Shown piece by piece: positions 26,993 through 36,976 of a stretch of 64,000 nucleotides of DNA (the stretch's first letter is position 1; every line of letters starts with the position of its first letter). The position numbers and the translations under genes are program-made. This DNA comes from Nitratireductor luteus (lineage in GTDB: Bacteria > Pseudomonadota > Alphaproteobacteria > Rhizobiales > Rhizobiaceae). The notes under the pieces were generated by a model. The model was not told the origin of the DNA. It was given only the letters and a program-made list of their open reading frames with translations, and ran no database searches. The stretch covers positions 97,425-161,424 of the forward strand of contig NZ_JAOANW010000014.1 in NCBI RefSeq assembly GCF_026162365.1, written 5' to 3'.

Positions 26993-28573
26993 TCAACGAA
27001 CGGGTGAACCGAGGCGGAAGGCTCTGAGCTTTGGCAAGACCTCCTGCAGGACCAGGGGGCGGCCTTCGCCGAACCCGAAATAGAGGGCTTTGAAGAGGCC
27101 GTAGAGTTCTTGATATGCCGCGGAGGTTTCCGCCCTCGGGTAGTAGACCTTGGAAGGCGGGCTCAGGGCTGCCTGTGCTTCGGCTATGCCGCCGAAAACA
27201 CCGGCGGCAAGTGATGCGAATATGCATGCGCCGACGCCGACCGGGGAGCGCGAGGGCACGTGAACCTCGCAGCCGAGGACATCGGCGTAGATCTGGTTGA
27301 GGATCTCGTTTTTCTGGGGAATGCCGCCGGCATTGACGACACGCTGGAAGGAAAGCCCGCCCTCGCCCATGCGGTCGATGATGATCCTCGTATGCATGGC
27401 CATGCCTTCGATCGCGGCGTGCATTTCATCGGCGGCCGTGTGCGACAGGTCCCATCCGAGCGTGACGCCGCCCAGATCCGAACGCACCAGCACGGTGCGG
27501 TCGCCATTGTCCCAGGTCAGCCGCATCAGGCCGGTCGATCCGGGGCCGTAGCCGTCAAGCCTGCCACATAGGCTGGCGACGTCGCTGCCAGCCCGCCGCG
27601 CTATGGCCTCGAAGATATCGCCGGTGGCCGACTGGCCGGCTTCGATGCCGACCAGGCCCGGGATGACGCTTCCGGGCACGGTGCCGCAAATGCCGGCGAC
27701 GGGCTTTGTCTCGTCGTCGCCGAGCGCGATGATGCAGGTCGACGTGCCGATCACATTGACGACGTCGCCTTCACGGCAGCCGCTGCCGACAGCGTCCCAA
27801 TGGGCGTCGAAGGCGCCGATAGGGATGGGGATACCTGCCGCAAGGCCCAACCTTTCGGCCCATTCGGGGCAAAGGTGTCCCGCAAGCACCAGCGAAGTGC
27901 CATAACGGCCATCGAGCCTGGCGTTGACGCCATCGAACAGGGGGTCGACGCGCGTGAGGAAGTCCTGGGGTGGCGGTCCGCCCCACCGGGCGCCCCACAT
28001 CCATTTGTGCCCCATGGCGCAGATGCTGCGCGGCAGGTCCGCGACGGATTTAATGCCGCACAGGGTGGCCGCCAGCATGTCGCAATGCTCGAGTGCGGCG
28101 GCGACCCGATCACGCTTGTCGGGGTTATGCCGCAGGAAGTGCAGGAGCTTGGCGTAACCCCATTCATGGGAATAGACGCCGCCGCTCCAGTCCAGCGCCT
28201 CCAGCCCTTCCCTGCGGGCATGCTCGGTGATTTCGGCAGCTTCCGCATGAGCACGGTGATCGCACCACAGATAGTAGTCGTCGAGCGGCTCCAGGTTCCG
28301 GTCGACGGCGATCACGCTCGATCCCGTGGTGTCGGCGGCAAAGGCGGCGATCTGCGTTCCGTCTATACCAGCCTCGGCGACAGCCGCCCGCATGGCGCGG
28401 GTGAGCGCGCCCATGTGGTCGGCATGGGCCTGACGGGCAAGGAGAGGATTTTTCTCCGAACGCTCGAGCGGATATTCGGCCGAAGCCGAAGAAAGCGTCG
28501 TGCCGGTCCGGGTGTCCATGATGGTGACCCGAACGCTCAGAGTGCCGAAATCGGCGCCGGCAATGATCGTCAT
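26993..28573 (-). CDS. FGGY-family carbohydrate kinase, ribulokinase-like (AraB-type)
   Basis: This 526-residue kinase has the FGGY layout: N-terminal IIAGADFGTLSVRVTIMD (phosphate-binding loop), AFAADTTGSSVIAVD, WCDHRAHAEAAEI, GAFDAHWDAVGSGC, NVIGTSTCIIAL and the ATP-domain NAGGIPQKNEILNQIYADVL with SRSPVGVGACIFAS. The motifs and the neighbouring epimerase point to phosphorylation of L-ribulose. The cluster contains no L-arabinose isomerase, so the incoming sugar may be L-ribulose, a pentitol or another pentulose. It is the last gene of the unit, 120 bp after the epimerase. Confidence 0.83.
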   Translation of the reverse strand: MTIIAGADFGTLSVRVTIMDTRTGTTLSSASAEYPLERSEKNPLLARQAHADHMGALTRAMRAAVAEAGIDGTQIAAFAADTTGSSVIAVDRNLEPLDDYYLWCDHRAHAEAAEITEHARREGLEALDWSGGVYSHEWGYAKLLHFLRHNPDKRDRVAAALEHCDMLAATLCGIKSVADLPRSICAMGHKWMWGARWGGPPPQDFLTRVDPLFDGVNARLDGRYGTSLVLAGHLCPEWAERLGLAAGIPIPIGAFDAHWDAVGSGCREGDVVNVIGTSTCIIALGDDETKPVAGICGTVPGSVIPGLVGIEAGQSATGDIFEAIARRAGSDVASLCGRLDGYGPGSTGLMRLTWDNGDRTVLVRSDLGGVTLGWDLSHTAADEMHAAIEGMAMHTRIIIDRMGEGGLSFQRVVNAGGIPQKNEILNQIYADVLGCEVHVPSRSPVGVGACIFASLAAGVFGGIAEAQAALSPPSKVYYPRAETSAAYQELYGLFKALYFGFGEGRPLVLQEVLPKLRAFRLGSPVR

Positions 28574-28693
28574 ATCTCCCCCGTTCCAGCTTCTATAGTA
28601 TTTTGCAGTCAGGTGGAATCACCTGACGTCCGCATAAATGCGGAAGAACAACAAGATAGAGCGCCGGTGCGTCCGAACGGGCCCACTGGCGCC

Positions 28694-29383
28694 CTACTGT
28701 CCGTAAGTTGCGCCGGCGCCGTGCTTTCTTCGATAGTGGTAGTCGAGCAGGCTGTCGGGAATGGGCTTCAGGCCCGGGTTCAGGGTGTGCGAATGCCACG
28801 CCATCTTGGCGACCTCTTCCAGGATCAGCGCATTCAGCACCGCTTCGTCCGTCGTCCGGCCCCAAACGAATGGCCCGTGGCCGGCGACCAGCACGGCCGG
28901 CACCTCCAGCGGATTGCGGCCCTTGAAGGTCTCGACGATGACCTCCCCCGTCGCCGCGACATAGCCGCCCTCGATCTCCTCGGACGTCAGATGCCGCGTC
29001 ACCGGAATCTCGCCGCGAAAATAGTCGGCATGTGTGGTACCGAGCGGCACTATCGGCATCAGGCTTTGCGCCATGATCGTGGCATAGGTGGAATGGGTGT
29101 GGATGACGGCACCGATCTCCGTGAAAGCCCTGTAAAGGGTCGTGTGGGTATCGAGGTCCGAGGACGGTTTGTACTTGTTGTCCAGCGACCGGCCGTCGAT
29201 ATCGGTCACCACCATATGGTCCGCCGTCATCGCCTCGTAGGCGACACCGCTCGGCTTGATGACCACCCTGCCGCTTTCACGGTCGATCCCGCTGGCATTG
29301 CCGAAAGTGGCCAGCACCAGGCCGTGGCGCACCGTGGCGAGATTGGCTTCCAGAACCGACTGCCTGAGCTGCGAAAGCGACAT
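28694..29383 (-). CDS. araD: L-ribulose-5-phosphate 4-epimerase (AraD family)
   Basis: This 229-residue class II aldolase-fold enzyme interconverts L-ribulose-5-phosphate and D-xylulose-5-phosphate. Conserved elements: FGNASGIDRESGRVVIKPSG, SSDLDTHTTLYRAF, zinc-binding HTHSTYATIMAQ, LGTTHADYFRGEIPVTR and the third zinc ligand in AGHGPFVWG. Length and motifs match AraD/UlaF-type epimerases. ATG 29383 has AGGGA just upstream. It lies after an intra-operon hairpin that follows the binding-protein gene. Confidence 0.9.
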   Translation of the reverse strand: MSLSQLRQSVLEANLATVRHGLVLATFGNASGIDRESGRVVIKPSGVAYEAMTADHMVVTDIDGRSLDNKYKPSSDLDTHTTLYRAFTEIGAVIHTHSTYATIMAQSLMPIVPLGTTHADYFRGEIPVTRHLTSEEIEGGYVAATGEVIVETFKGRNPLEVPAVLVAGHGPFVWGRTTDEAVLNALILEEVAKMAWHSHTLNPGLKPIPDSLLDYHYRRKHGAGATYGQ

Positions 29384-29416
29384 TCCCTGCTATTCCCGAA
29401 TAAAATGAACGGTGCC

Positions 29417-29444
29417 GGATGCGCCCGCAGAGCCGGGCGCATCC
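29417..29444 (-). terminator. Intra-operon hairpin after the sugar-binding-protein gene
   Basis: A perfect 11-bp stem: arms 29417-29427 (GGATGCGCCCG) and 29434-29444, with a 6-base loop. It lies 14 bp after the binding-protein stop and 34 bp before araD. Only a loose T-rich stretch follows on the minus strand, so it is more likely a partial terminator or mRNA-stabilising hairpin than a full stop. Confidence 0.55.
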
Positions 29445-29458
29445 CGTTTGGCGTCAAA

Positions 29459-30400
29459 TCAGCGCTTGGCCGTCCAGCCCTTGTAGCTGTCCACATTCTC
29501 CGCCGTGATGAGCTCCGGCTCCAGAAGAACCGTGTCTTCCTCGGGCGTGTTGCCCATGAAGACGTCGTAGCCCATCTTGAGCGCCATGCCGGCCATGACA
29601 TAGGGGTCCTGGGATGCGGACGCCTTGATCATCGAGTTGCCGGAGGACAAAGCCTCCTCGATGTCGGGCGCCCCGTCGACCGCCGTGATGAAGAAGTCGT
29701 CGCGGCCAAGCTGTTTTGCCGCGAGCGAGGCGCCGATTCCGGTCGGGTCGTTGATGGCGAAGACCGCATCGATGTCGTCATAGCGGGTCAACAGGCCCTC
29801 CATGACCGAGAGCCCGCCGTCACGCGAGGCCTGGCCATTCTGATCGTCGGACAGGATGGTGATGCCCTCGTGCTTGGACAGGACGTCCTTGCAGCCCTTA
29901 ACCCGGTCGATGATCGACGAGGATTGAGGGCCGTTTATGATGATGACGTTGCCTTCGCCGCCTTCCAGATTGTCGACGATGTACTGGCAGGCCTTGGCGC
30001 CGGCCGCCACGTTATCCGTCATGACCGTGACATTGGCGCCGGGCGCCGAAACGTCGAAGGCGGCGACAACGATGCCTGCGTCCTTGGCGCGCTTGACCGC
30101 CGGGGCGATCGCGCTGGCATCGACAGCGTTGAGCATGATGATATCAACGCCCGCGGCGATGAAATTGTCGATCTGGGAGACCTGCTTGTTGAGGTCGTAG
30201 TCGGCCGAGACCGACGTCACCTGAACGTCGGGATTGATCTCCTTTGCCCGGTCTTCGATGCCCTTGATGGTGGCCACGAAGAACGGGTTGCCGAGCAGGC
30301 CCACCGAGATGCCTATGCTTTCGAGATCCTTGGCAACGGAAGCGCCGGTGAGGGCGGCAACCGCCGCGGCGGTGCATAAAAGTGTCTTCAGACTACGCAT
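29459..30400 (-). CDS. Sugar ABC transporter substrate-binding protein (RbsB/peripla_BP_4 type)
   Basis: This 313-residue periplasmic protein has a signal peptide (MRSLKTLLCTAAAVAALTGA, cleavage near SVA-KD) and the sugar-binding type I fold: GLLGNPFFVATIKGI, IDNFIAAGVDIIMLNAVDAS, VVAAFDVSAPG, VIIINGPQ, AVFAINDPTGIGA. It would capture a pentose or pentitol and deliver it to the adjacent permease and ATPase. GGAGG precedes ATG 30400. Confidence 0.9.
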   Translation of the reverse strand: MRSLKTLLCTAAAVAALTGASVAKDLESIGISVGLLGNPFFVATIKGIEDRAKEINPDVQVTSVSADYDLNKQVSQIDNFIAAGVDIIMLNAVDASAIAPAVKRAKDAGIVVAAFDVSAPGANVTVMTDNVAAGAKACQYIVDNLEGGEGNVIIINGPQSSSIIDRVKGCKDVLSKHEGITILSDDQNGQASRDGGLSVMEGLLTRYDDIDAVFAINDPTGIGASLAAKQLGRDDFFITAVDGAPDIEEALSSGNSMIKASASQDPYVMAGMALKMGYDVFMGNTPEEDTVLLEPELITAENVDSYKGWTAKR

Positions 30401-30449
30401 GTTACTCCTCCATGGTTTTGCGTTGGGTGGTCGATTATCGCCGGTGCGA

Positions 30450-31433
30450 TCAGGTGCGGGCCGCGCCCTGGAGCCGGTATCGATCGAGCGCCACGGCGAC
30501 GATGATCACGAGCCCTTTGATGATGAACTGCCAGATGTCGGAGACCCCGGCGAGGATGAGGCCGTTGGACAGGACGGCGATGATGAGCGCGCCGACGAGC
30601 GTGCCCCATATGGAGCCGACGCCGCCGACGAAACTGGTGCCGCCCAGAATGACGGCGGCAATGGCGTCCAGCTCATAGGCCATGCCGAGCTGCAGGCCGT
30701 TGGCGGCATAGAGCCGGGCAGCCGACATCGCGCCGCCGAGCCCTGAAAGAAGACCCGACATGCCGTAGACGAAAAGGAGAACCAGCGAGACCTTGATGCC
30801 GGTCAACCGCGCCGCCTCCTGATTGCCGCCGACGGCATAGATCCACGTGCCGAGCACCGTGCGGCGCAGGATGAACCACGATACCAGGATCACGCCGATA
30901 GCGATCAGCGCCAGCCAGGGGATGCCGAACAGCGTACCGTTGCCGATGAAGTCGAAAGGAAGATTGGCGTTGAAGACGGTCGTATCGCCGCCCATCAGCC
31001 GGGCAACGCCGCGCACGGCGGTGAGCGATCCCAGCGTGACGATAAAGGGCGGCAATCTCAGGAAGGCGATAAGGCCGCCATTGGCGAGCCCGAAGGCAAG
31101 GCCGAGCGCCATCGCCGCCGGTATTCCCAGCATGCCGTATTCGGGGATCAGCGAGACGATCACGGCCAGCATCGCTGAGGCGGCGAGTATGGAGCCGACC
31201 GACAGATCGATGCCGCCGGTCAGGATGACGAATGTCATGCCCGCCGCCAGCACGATGTTGATGGAGGCCTGCTGCATGACGATGGACAGATTGTTGACCG
31301 ACATGAACTTGCCGCTCAGAAGCTCGAAGCCGATGGCCAGCAGAAGCAGGACCGGCAGCATGCCGAGCGCCCTGATGATCCCCTTCATTTCAAGGCGCCT
31401 GCGCGCCTCGTCGCCATGTACGATATCCGTCAT
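30450..31433 (-). CDS. Sugar ABC transporter permease (RbsC/AraH type)
   Basis: This 327-residue membrane protein has about eight to ten transmembrane segments and the BPD_transp_2 signatures: [59 protein letters not shown], and [23 protein letters not shown]. It overlaps the ATPase stop by 4 bp and forms the membrane channel of the pentose importer. Confidence 0.92.
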   Translation of the reverse strand: MTDIVHGDEARRRLEMKGIIRALGMLPVLLLLAIGFELLSGKFMSVNNLSIVMQQASINIVLAAGMTFVILTGGIDLSVGSILAASAMLAVIVSLIPEYGMLGIPAAMALGLAFGLANGGLIAFLRLPPFIVTLGSLTAVRGVARLMGGDTTVFNANLPFDFIGNGTLFGIPWLALIAIGVILVSWFILRRTVLGTWIYAVGGNQEAARLTGIKVSLVLLFVYGMSGLLSGLGGAMSAARLYAANGLQLGMAYELDAIAAVILGGTSFVGGVGSIWGTLVGALIIAVLSNGLILAGVSDIWQFIIKGLVIIVAVALDRYRLQGAART

Positions 31434-33010
31434 TGGTGCTGAACCTGCTGTGCCGCCGCGCTATCGGGCGTGGCGTTGGTTGCGTTGTCGTTGGCTGGGC
31501 CGGTGGACAGCGTCATGATGCGCTCCTGGTCGATCGGCTGGCTTGCAGTCGCCTTCACTTCACCGGCGATCCTGCCCTCGCGCATGACCAGCACGCGATC
31601 AGTGACGCCGATGATTTCCGGCAATTCGCTGGAGATCATGATGATCGCCAGGCCGCGCGAGGCGAGTTCGTCGATAAGGCGGTAGATTTCCGACTTCGCG
31701 CCGACGTCGACACCGCGCGTCGGCTCGTCGAGGATGACCACCTTGGGCTCGGTTTCGAGCAGCCGGGCCAGCAGCACCTTTTGCTGATTGCCGCCAGACA
31801 GCGCACCGACATTGATGCGGCTGTGAGGGGTCTTGATACCCAGCGAAGCTATCGCGCCCTTTGCCCGGCGCGCGGCGGTGCGGAAATTGCGGATGCCGAA
31901 ACGGCGGGCGTCGCGCTCCAGCACGCCCATGCTCACATTCTCCGAGACCGACATGTCCAGGAACAGGCCGAGCGCCTTGCGGTCCTCGGTCAGGTAGGCG
32001 ATGCCGTGGGACAGGGCCTCGCGCGGACTGCGGCTGTGCACCGACTCGCCGTCAATGCGGATCGTGCCTGAGACTGCCGGATCGGCGCCGAAGATGAGCC
32101 TGGCCAGCTCCGTGCGGCCGGAACCTACGAGGCCGGCGATCCCCAGGACCTCCCCTCGATGGACCGCTAGCGAGCAATCCTCGACCAGCTTGCCGTCGCC
32201 AAGCCCCTCTACCGACAGAACGATGTCGCTGTCATCGTCGCGCTGCTTGTGCTCCTTCTTGTAGAAGGTGCTGAGGTCGCGCCCGACCATCATGGCGACG
32301 AGTTTGGGCGCGGAAAGCTCGTCGCGGTCGAGCGTTCCCACAAAGGCACCATCGCGGAGCACCGAGCATCGATCGGAAAGGCGGTAAACCTCCTCCATCC
32401 GGTGGCTGATATAGATGATCGCCACGCCCTCCGCCTTGAGCGCGGAAATCACCTTGAAAAGTTGTTCGGCCTCGCGCGTCGACAGCGAGGTCGTCGGCTC
32501 GTCCATGACGATGACGCGGGCCTTGGTCGACATGGCGCGGGCGATCTCGACCAGTTGCCGTTCTCCAAGGGACAGGTCACCGACAAGGGTGCCGGGCCCG
32601 AAACGCACCGCAAGGCGCTCTAGGATGGGGGCCGTCGCCCGGTTCATGGCGCGCCGATCGACGATACCGGCGCTGGAAGGCTCGCGGCCGAGGAAAATGT
32701 TCTGCGCGACCGTCAAATTCGGCGCCAGCGACAGCTCCTGATAGATGACGGCAATGCCCATTGCCCTCGAATGTTTCGGATCACCCGATTGGATCGGCTT
32801 GCCATCGATGAGGACGGAACCGCCGGGGTCGGCCTGGTAGGCACCGGAAAGGACCTTCATCAGGGTGGATTTTCCGGCGCCGTTTTCACCCATCAGCGCA
32901 TGCAGCTCGCCGGCCCGCACCGTCAGGGACACATCGGCAAGCGCCTTGACCGGGCCGAATGTCTTGCTGATCGAGCGCATTTCCAGGAGTGGAGGAGGAG
33001 GCGTGCTCAT
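31430..33010 (-). CDS. Sugar ABC transporter ATPase (RbsA/AraG type, two nucleotide-binding domains)
   Basis: A 526-residue duplicated ATPase. The first domain has Walker [10 protein letters not shown], signature [14 protein letters not shown] and [12 protein letters not shown]. The second has a degenerate P-loop GLVGSGRTE and [14 protein letters not shown] with [12 protein letters not shown], the usual asymmetry of this family. The start ATG 33010 overlaps the regulator stop by 4 bp, so regulator and transporter are one transcript. Confidence 0.93.
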   Translation of the reverse strand: MSTPPPPLLEMRSISKTFGPVKALADVSLTVRAGELHALMGENGAGKSTLMKVLSGAYQADPGGSVLIDGKPIQSGDPKHSRAMGIAVIYQELSLAPNLTVAQNIFLGREPSSAGIVDRRAMNRATAPILERLAVRFGPGTLVGDLSLGERQLVEIARAMSTKARVIVMDEPTTSLSTREAEQLFKVISALKAEGVAIIYISHRMEEVYRLSDRCSVLRDGAFVGTLDRDELSAPKLVAMMVGRDLSTFYKKEHKQRDDDSDIVLSVEGLGDGKLVEDCSLAVHRGEVLGIAGLVGSGRTELARLIFGADPAVSGTIRIDGESVHSRSPREALSHGIAYLTEDRKALGLFLDMSVSENVSMGVLERDARRFGIRNFRTAARRAKGAIASLGIKTPHSRINVGALSGGNQQKVLLARLLETEPKVVILDEPTRGVDVGAKSEIYRLIDELASRGLAIIMISSELPEIIGVTDRVLVMREGRIAGEVKATASQPIDQERIMTLSTGPANDNATNATPDSAAAQQVQHQ

Positions 33011-33807
33011 CCCCTGCCCTCCTCGGCCCTGCTCTCCCTAGGTGGGGCGATCATGAAGTCTACGCCCATGTCCTCCAACATCTTGGCGTCGTTGTCGGAA
33101 AGACCATCATCGGTCACCAGCTTCGATATGCGGGACAAGGGCAAGGTGACGGTCGGCGGCCGCATCGAGAATTTCCTGCTGTCGACCAGAACGACGATCT
33201 CGTTGGCCAGCCCGCACATATCATTGATGAAGCGAACGAGGAGCGGGTGCTGCTCAAGCAGGCCTTCGCGGCTGACGCCGAGCGCGCCCACGAAGAATTG
33301 TGAGGCATAGAAGGTGTAGCCGCCGCGGGCGGCGTCATAAAGGATGCCCGGCTCGCGATGGAGATCGCCGCCGCCGACGGTGAGCTGGCAGGTGCCGTGC
33401 TCGCTCATATAGGCGGCCACCGGCATGGAATTGGTGAATACGCGCACGTTGCGCTGCGCCATCTCGCAGCCGAAGTGAAAGCATGTGGAGCCGCCGTGGA
33501 TGATGATCAGGCTGCCGTCACGCACCAGCGTGCTCGCAGTCCGAGCGATGGCCTTCTTTGCCTCGACGGCAATGTCGCGGTTCTCCACGAAAGGCAGCGC
33601 CGTCGAGCGGCGCGCGGGCCCGAAACCATCGGGAGCTGCGATCCCCCCGTGTACTTTCCGGGCCCTACCGGCATCGTGAAGTTTTTCGATATCCCGCCGA
33701 ACGGTGGCGGCCGATACGCCGACGATCTCCTGCAGCTCCTTCACGGTGACAAAGGGCCGCTCGTGCAGCAGATCCAGGATCACCTGGTGGCGATGTAAAT
33801 CGCTCAA
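33007..33807 (-). CDS. DeoR/GlpR-family transcriptional regulator
   Basis: This 266-residue regulator has an N-terminal winged helix ([37 protein letters not shown]) and a C-terminal sugar-phosphate-sensing domain ([41 protein letters not shown] region). The TTG at 33807 is supported by GGAGG 5 nt upstream. As first gene of the pentose operon it probably represses that operon until a phosphorylated pentose accumulates. Confidence 0.9.
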   Translation of the reverse strand: MSDLHRHQVILDLLHERPFVTVKELQEIVGVSAATVRRDIEKLHDAGRARKVHGGIAAPDGFGPARRSTALPFVENRDIAVEAKKAIARTASTLVRDGSLIIIHGGSTCFHFGCEMAQRNVRVFTNSMPVAAYMSEHGTCQLTVGGGDLHREPGILYDAARGGYTFYASQFFVGALGVSREGLLEQHPLLVRFINDMCGLANEIVVLVDSRKFSMRPPTVTLPLSRISKLVTDDGLSDNDAKMLEDMGVDFMIAPPRESRAEEGRG

Positions 33808-33958
33808 CTTCTCCTCCCAGCCGTCAGCGTGATCTTTTTATGTCACTCTAAGGACAGGGATGCAACTATATAATCATATCTGTGTGCTATTTTGCTCAAT
33901 ATCACCCACAAACGTGACTGTTTTCCACCACTTCGAGCTTGAGTGTGCAACTTTTGCG
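33808..33958 (-). promoter_or_regulatory. Upstream region of the DeoR-pentose operon
   Basis: An AT-rich stretch about 45-110 bp upstream of the regulator start contains, on the minus strand, TTGAGC and a TATGAT/TATATA-rich segment with suboptimal spacing. This is the expected site of the operon promoter and DeoR operators. Exact boxes are uncertain. Confidence 0.3.
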
Positions 33959-34459
33959 TCAGTCTCTCAGCCGCTCACTCGCCAGATAGGCCGCCTTGGC
34001 CGGCAGGGAGAGCAGGTTTCGCGCCCGCTCGACGCGTTCGGGCCTGTAGTGACGCTCCTCGTGCAGCATGTTGACGGTGCCGACCAGCGTGTCGGCCAGG
34101 ACAACCGGCAGGTTGATGACCGAGCCGCAGCCAAGGCGGCCGATCAGTTCGGCGTCGGGGAAGACCTTGTCGATGTCGGCAAGCGTGTTGGCCACGAAAC
34201 ACTGGCGGCGCTTGTGGACCTGATCGAACCAGTCGCCGTAGCGGATCGGCTTGGTGCCGGAGACGGGATATTCGGTTGGATGGCTGGTGTAGGAGCGGCT
34301 GGCAAGCCCGGCCTGCATATCCACCGTCATGAAGGTAAAAAGCTTTGCGCCCACCGTCGCCCGGGTGAGCGCCAGGAGCGCGGTGAAGGGCGCATCGACG
34401 TCGCGGGCAAGTGAAAGCGCATGATCGAAATCGGCAAGCGCGCCGTCAAATTTAGCCAT
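33959..34459 (-). CDS. GAF domain protein
   Basis: This 166-residue protein consists of a single GAF-like domain: VGAKLFTFMTVDMQAGLASR, SHPTEYPVSGTKPI, GCGSVINLPVVLADTLVGTVNML and a final PAKAAYLA helix. It lacks an output domain, so it would bind a small ligand. It is the last gene of the peptide-type importer operon, 20 bp after the second ATPase, suggesting a role connected with the imported substrate. Function otherwise unknown. Confidence 0.75.
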   Translation of the reverse strand: MAKFDGALADFDHALSLARDVDAPFTALLALTRATVGAKLFTFMTVDMQAGLASRSYTSHPTEYPVSGTKPIRYGDWFDQVHKRRQCFVANTLADIDKVFPDAELIGRLGCGSVINLPVVLADTLVGTVNMLHEERHYRPERVERARNLLSLPAKAAYLASERLRD

Positions 34460-34479
34460 TTCGGTTCCTTGAGACGGTA

Positions 34480-35229
34480 TCAGGCAGCAGGTTCGCCGCC
34501 GCTAGCGATGAAAAGTTCACGGGAATAGGAGTGTTCCAGCGTGCCGGATTTCAAGTCCGAGACATCCGCCACCTCCACGATGCGCCCGTGACGCATCACG
34601 GCCAGGCGGTCGCACAGGAACGAGACGACGGGGAGATTGTGGGTGACCATCATATAGGTCAGCCCCTGTTCGCGCCGCAGCTTCTTCAGGAGGTTCAGGA
34701 TCTCGGCCTGCACGGAAACATCGAGCGCCGAGGTGGGCTCATCGAGCAGCATCACTTTCGGCGTCAGCATGAGGGCGCGGGCGATCGCCACGCGCTGCCT
34801 TTGCCCGCCGGAGAGCTGATGCGGATAGCGGAATCGGAAGCGCTGATCGAGGCCGACGGCGTCGAGCGCGTCCTTGACCCGCCGGTCGCGCTCCTTCAGC
34901 CCGTGCACGAGAAGGGGTTCCGACAGGCAGTCGTCCACCGTCTTGCGGGGGTGCAGCGAACCGTAGGGATCCTGGAACACCATCTGGCAGTCGCGTGCGA
35001 AGGCGCGGTCGGGGCGGTGGCCGCGGCGGCGGCCCAAAACGCTGATTGTGCCGGTCCAGTCGGGGGCGAGGCCGGCGATGGCCTTCAGGATGGTGGTCTT
35101 GCCCGAACCGCTCTCGCCGACGAGGGCGAAGCTTTCACCCTCGTCAATCGCCAGATCGACGCCGTGGACGATGCGGGTCGGGCCATAGGATATGTTTAGC
35201 TCTTCAAGCAGGATTGCCGGTTGCTTCAC
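34480..35229 (-). CDS. Oligopeptide-type ABC transporter ATPase (DppF-like)
   Basis: This 249-residue ATPase starts at GTG 35229, with AGGAG 7 nt upstream and a GTGA overlap with the preceding stop; the longer frame to 35250 is unlikely. Walker A GESGSGKTT, signature LSGGQRQRVAIARAL, Walker B VMLLDEPTSALD with VSVQAEILNLL, typical of DppF/OppF. The C-terminal oligopeptide extension is short. Confidence 0.88.
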   Translation of the reverse strand: MKQPAILLEELNISYGPTRIVHGVDLAIDEGESFALVGESGSGKTTILKAIAGLAPDWTGTISVLGRRRGHRPDRAFARDCQMVFQDPYGSLHPRKTVDDCLSEPLLVHGLKERDRRVKDALDAVGLDQRFRFRYPHQLSGGQRQRVAIARALMLTPKVMLLDEPTSALDVSVQAEILNLLKKLRREQGLTYMMVTHNLPVVSFLCDRLAVMRHGRIVEVADVSDLKSGTLEHSYSRELFIASGGEPAA

Positions 35230-36071
35230 GTGCCTGCTCCTGTTGCCCAACTCGAACGGTCGAGCACCGGCAGTTCCTCACGATCCTCGTTCATCCGCGG
35301 CATCGCCGCCAACAGGCCGCGCGTATAGGGATGTGTTGCATTCGCCAGTTCGCTGGCCACGCATTCCTCGACGACTTCGCCGGAATTCATCACCAGGATG
35401 CGGTCACAATAGCGGGCCACAAGGTTGAGATCGTGGCTGATGAGGATCAGGCCCATGCCCTTGCCGGAAACCAGTTCCTCGATGATGTCGAGGACCTGCG
35501 CCTGCACCGAGACGTCCAGCGCGGAGGTCGGCTCGTCGGCAATCAGCAGATCCGGCTCGGGGATGAGCATCATGGCGATCATGACCCGCTGGCCCATGCC
35601 GCCGGATATCTGGTGCGGGTAGAGACCGGCAACGCGCTCCGGACCGTCGATCCGCACCGCTTCCAGCATGGCAAGCACGCGGGCCTGCAATTCGCTGCGC
35701 GCCATCGGGCGGTGGGTCTGCAGCGCCTCGCCGATCTGCGCGCCTACCGTCATAACCGGATTGAGCGAGAATTTCGGGTCCTGCATGATCATGGAAATGC
35801 GCGCGCCGCGCAGGTGCCGCATCTGGCGGTCGCTTTGCGCGGCCAGGTCGATGCCGTCGAAAACCATCCGATCGGCGGTCACGCGGCCGGGCGGGCGGAT
35901 CAGCTTGAGGATCGAACGGCCCGTCATGGATTTTCCGGAACCGCTTTCGCCCACGATGCCAAGCCGCTCGCGGCCCAGCGTGAAGGAGACGTTCCGCACG
36001 ACCTCGATCGGCCCTTGCGCGGTGGGGAAGGTGACGGTCAGGTTTTCGATTTCCAGCAAGGGGCGGGTCAC
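35226..36071 (-). CDS. Oligopeptide-type ABC transporter ATPase (DppD-like)
   Basis: This 281-residue ATPase starts at GTG 36071, overlapping the permease stop (GTGA) and preceded by AGGA; upstream residues in the open frame are not family-like. Walker A GESGSGKSM, signature SGGMGQRVMIAMML, Walker B LLIADEPTSALD, H-loop ISHDLNLV. The C-terminus has HPYTRGLLAAMP, the typical DppD/OppD tail. Confidence 0.9.
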   Translation of the reverse strand: MTRPLLEIENLTVTFPTAQGPIEVVRNVSFTLGRERLGIVGESGSGKSMTGRSILKLIRPPGRVTADRMVFDGIDLAAQSDRQMRHLRGARISMIMQDPKFSLNPVMTVGAQIGEALQTHRPMARSELQARVLAMLEAVRIDGPERVAGLYPHQISGGMGQRVMIAMMLIPEPDLLIADEPTSALDVSVQAQVLDIIEELVSGKGMGLILISHDLNLVARYCDRILVMNSGEVVEECVASELANATHPYTRGLLAAMPRMNEDREELPVLDRSSWATGAGT

Positions 36072-36976
36072 TGCTTGTTTTCCTGCTTGGGATCGAGCAC
36101 GTCGCGCAACCCGTCGCCCAGGAAGCAGAAGCCGAGGCTTACCAGGATGATGGCGAAGCCCGGCATGGTGGCGACCCACCACTGGTCAAGGATGAAGTTA
36201 CGCCCGCGCGAGATCATCGCCCCCCATTCGGGAAGCGGCGGCTGGGCGCCGAGCCCCAGGAAGCCAAGGCCGGCAGCGGTGAGGATGATGCCGGCCATGT
36301 CGAGCGTCACGCGGACGATGGTGGAGGACGCGCAAAGCGGCAGCACGTGCCGCAGGATAATCCGCGTCGAGGAAGCGCCCTGCAATTGCACCGCGGCAAT
36401 GAATTCGGCATCGCGAAACGTCATCGTCTCGGCGCGGGCGATCCGCGCATAGACGGGCCAGGCCGTGATGGCGATGGCGATGATGGCGTTCTCGATGCCG
36501 GGGCCGAGCGCTGCGACGAAGGCCAGCGCCAGGATGAGCTTGGGCATGGACAGGAAGATGTCGGTAAGGCCCATCATAATGCGGTCGGTCGAGCCCCCGA
36601 AATAGCCGGACACCGCGCCGACCACGAGGCCGATAGGCGCCGAGATCAGCGCCACCATGGTGACGATCATCAAGGTGATGCGCGAGCCATGAATGATGCG
36701 GGAGAATATGTCCCGGCCGAGTTCGTCCGTTCCCATCCAGTGTTGCGCGGAAGGCGGCATCAGGCGATTGGTCAGGTCCTGCCCGGTAGCCGAATAGGGC
36801 GCAATCCACGGTGCGAAGGCCGCCATGAGAATGAGGGTCAGGATGATGAGGGCGCCGGCCACGGCCAGCGGATTGCGCGCCAGCGCCATCGATACGCGAT
36901 AGGAGCGACCGAGGCCGGCCTGCAGGCGCGAGGAAGGTGAATCGTCCAGAAGCCAGTCGCGATATGTCACGGCCAT
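36068..36976 (-). CDS. Oligopeptide-type ABC transporter permease (DppC-like)
   Basis: A 302-residue permease starting at ATG 36976, which overlaps the stop of the first permease by one base (TAATG). It has the OppC N-terminal segment (LARNPLAVAGALIILTLIL), MGTDELGRDIFSRIIHGSRI, and the ATPase-coupling EAA loop EFIAAVQLQGASSTRIILRH. About six transmembrane segments. Confidence 0.9.
   Translation of the reverse strand: MAVTYRDWLLDDSPSSRLQAGLGRSYRVSMALARNPLAVAGALIILTLILMAAFAPWIAPYSATGQDLTNRLMPPSAQHWMGTDELGRDIFSRIIHGSRITLMIVTMVALISAPIGLVVGAVSGYFGGSTDRIMMGLTDIFLSMPKLILALAFVAALGPGIENAIIAIAITAWPVYARIARAETMTFRDAEFIAAVQLQGASSTRIILRHVLPLCASSTIVRVTLDMAGIILTAAGLGFLGLGAQPPLPEWGAMISRGRNFILDQWWVATMPGFAIILVSLGFCFLGDGLRDVLDPKQENKQ

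Noticed and set aside
27800..30379. 859-residue + strand open frame across the pentose operon
   Set aside because: It is antisense to three well-supported genes, has shadow-type composition and no family features.
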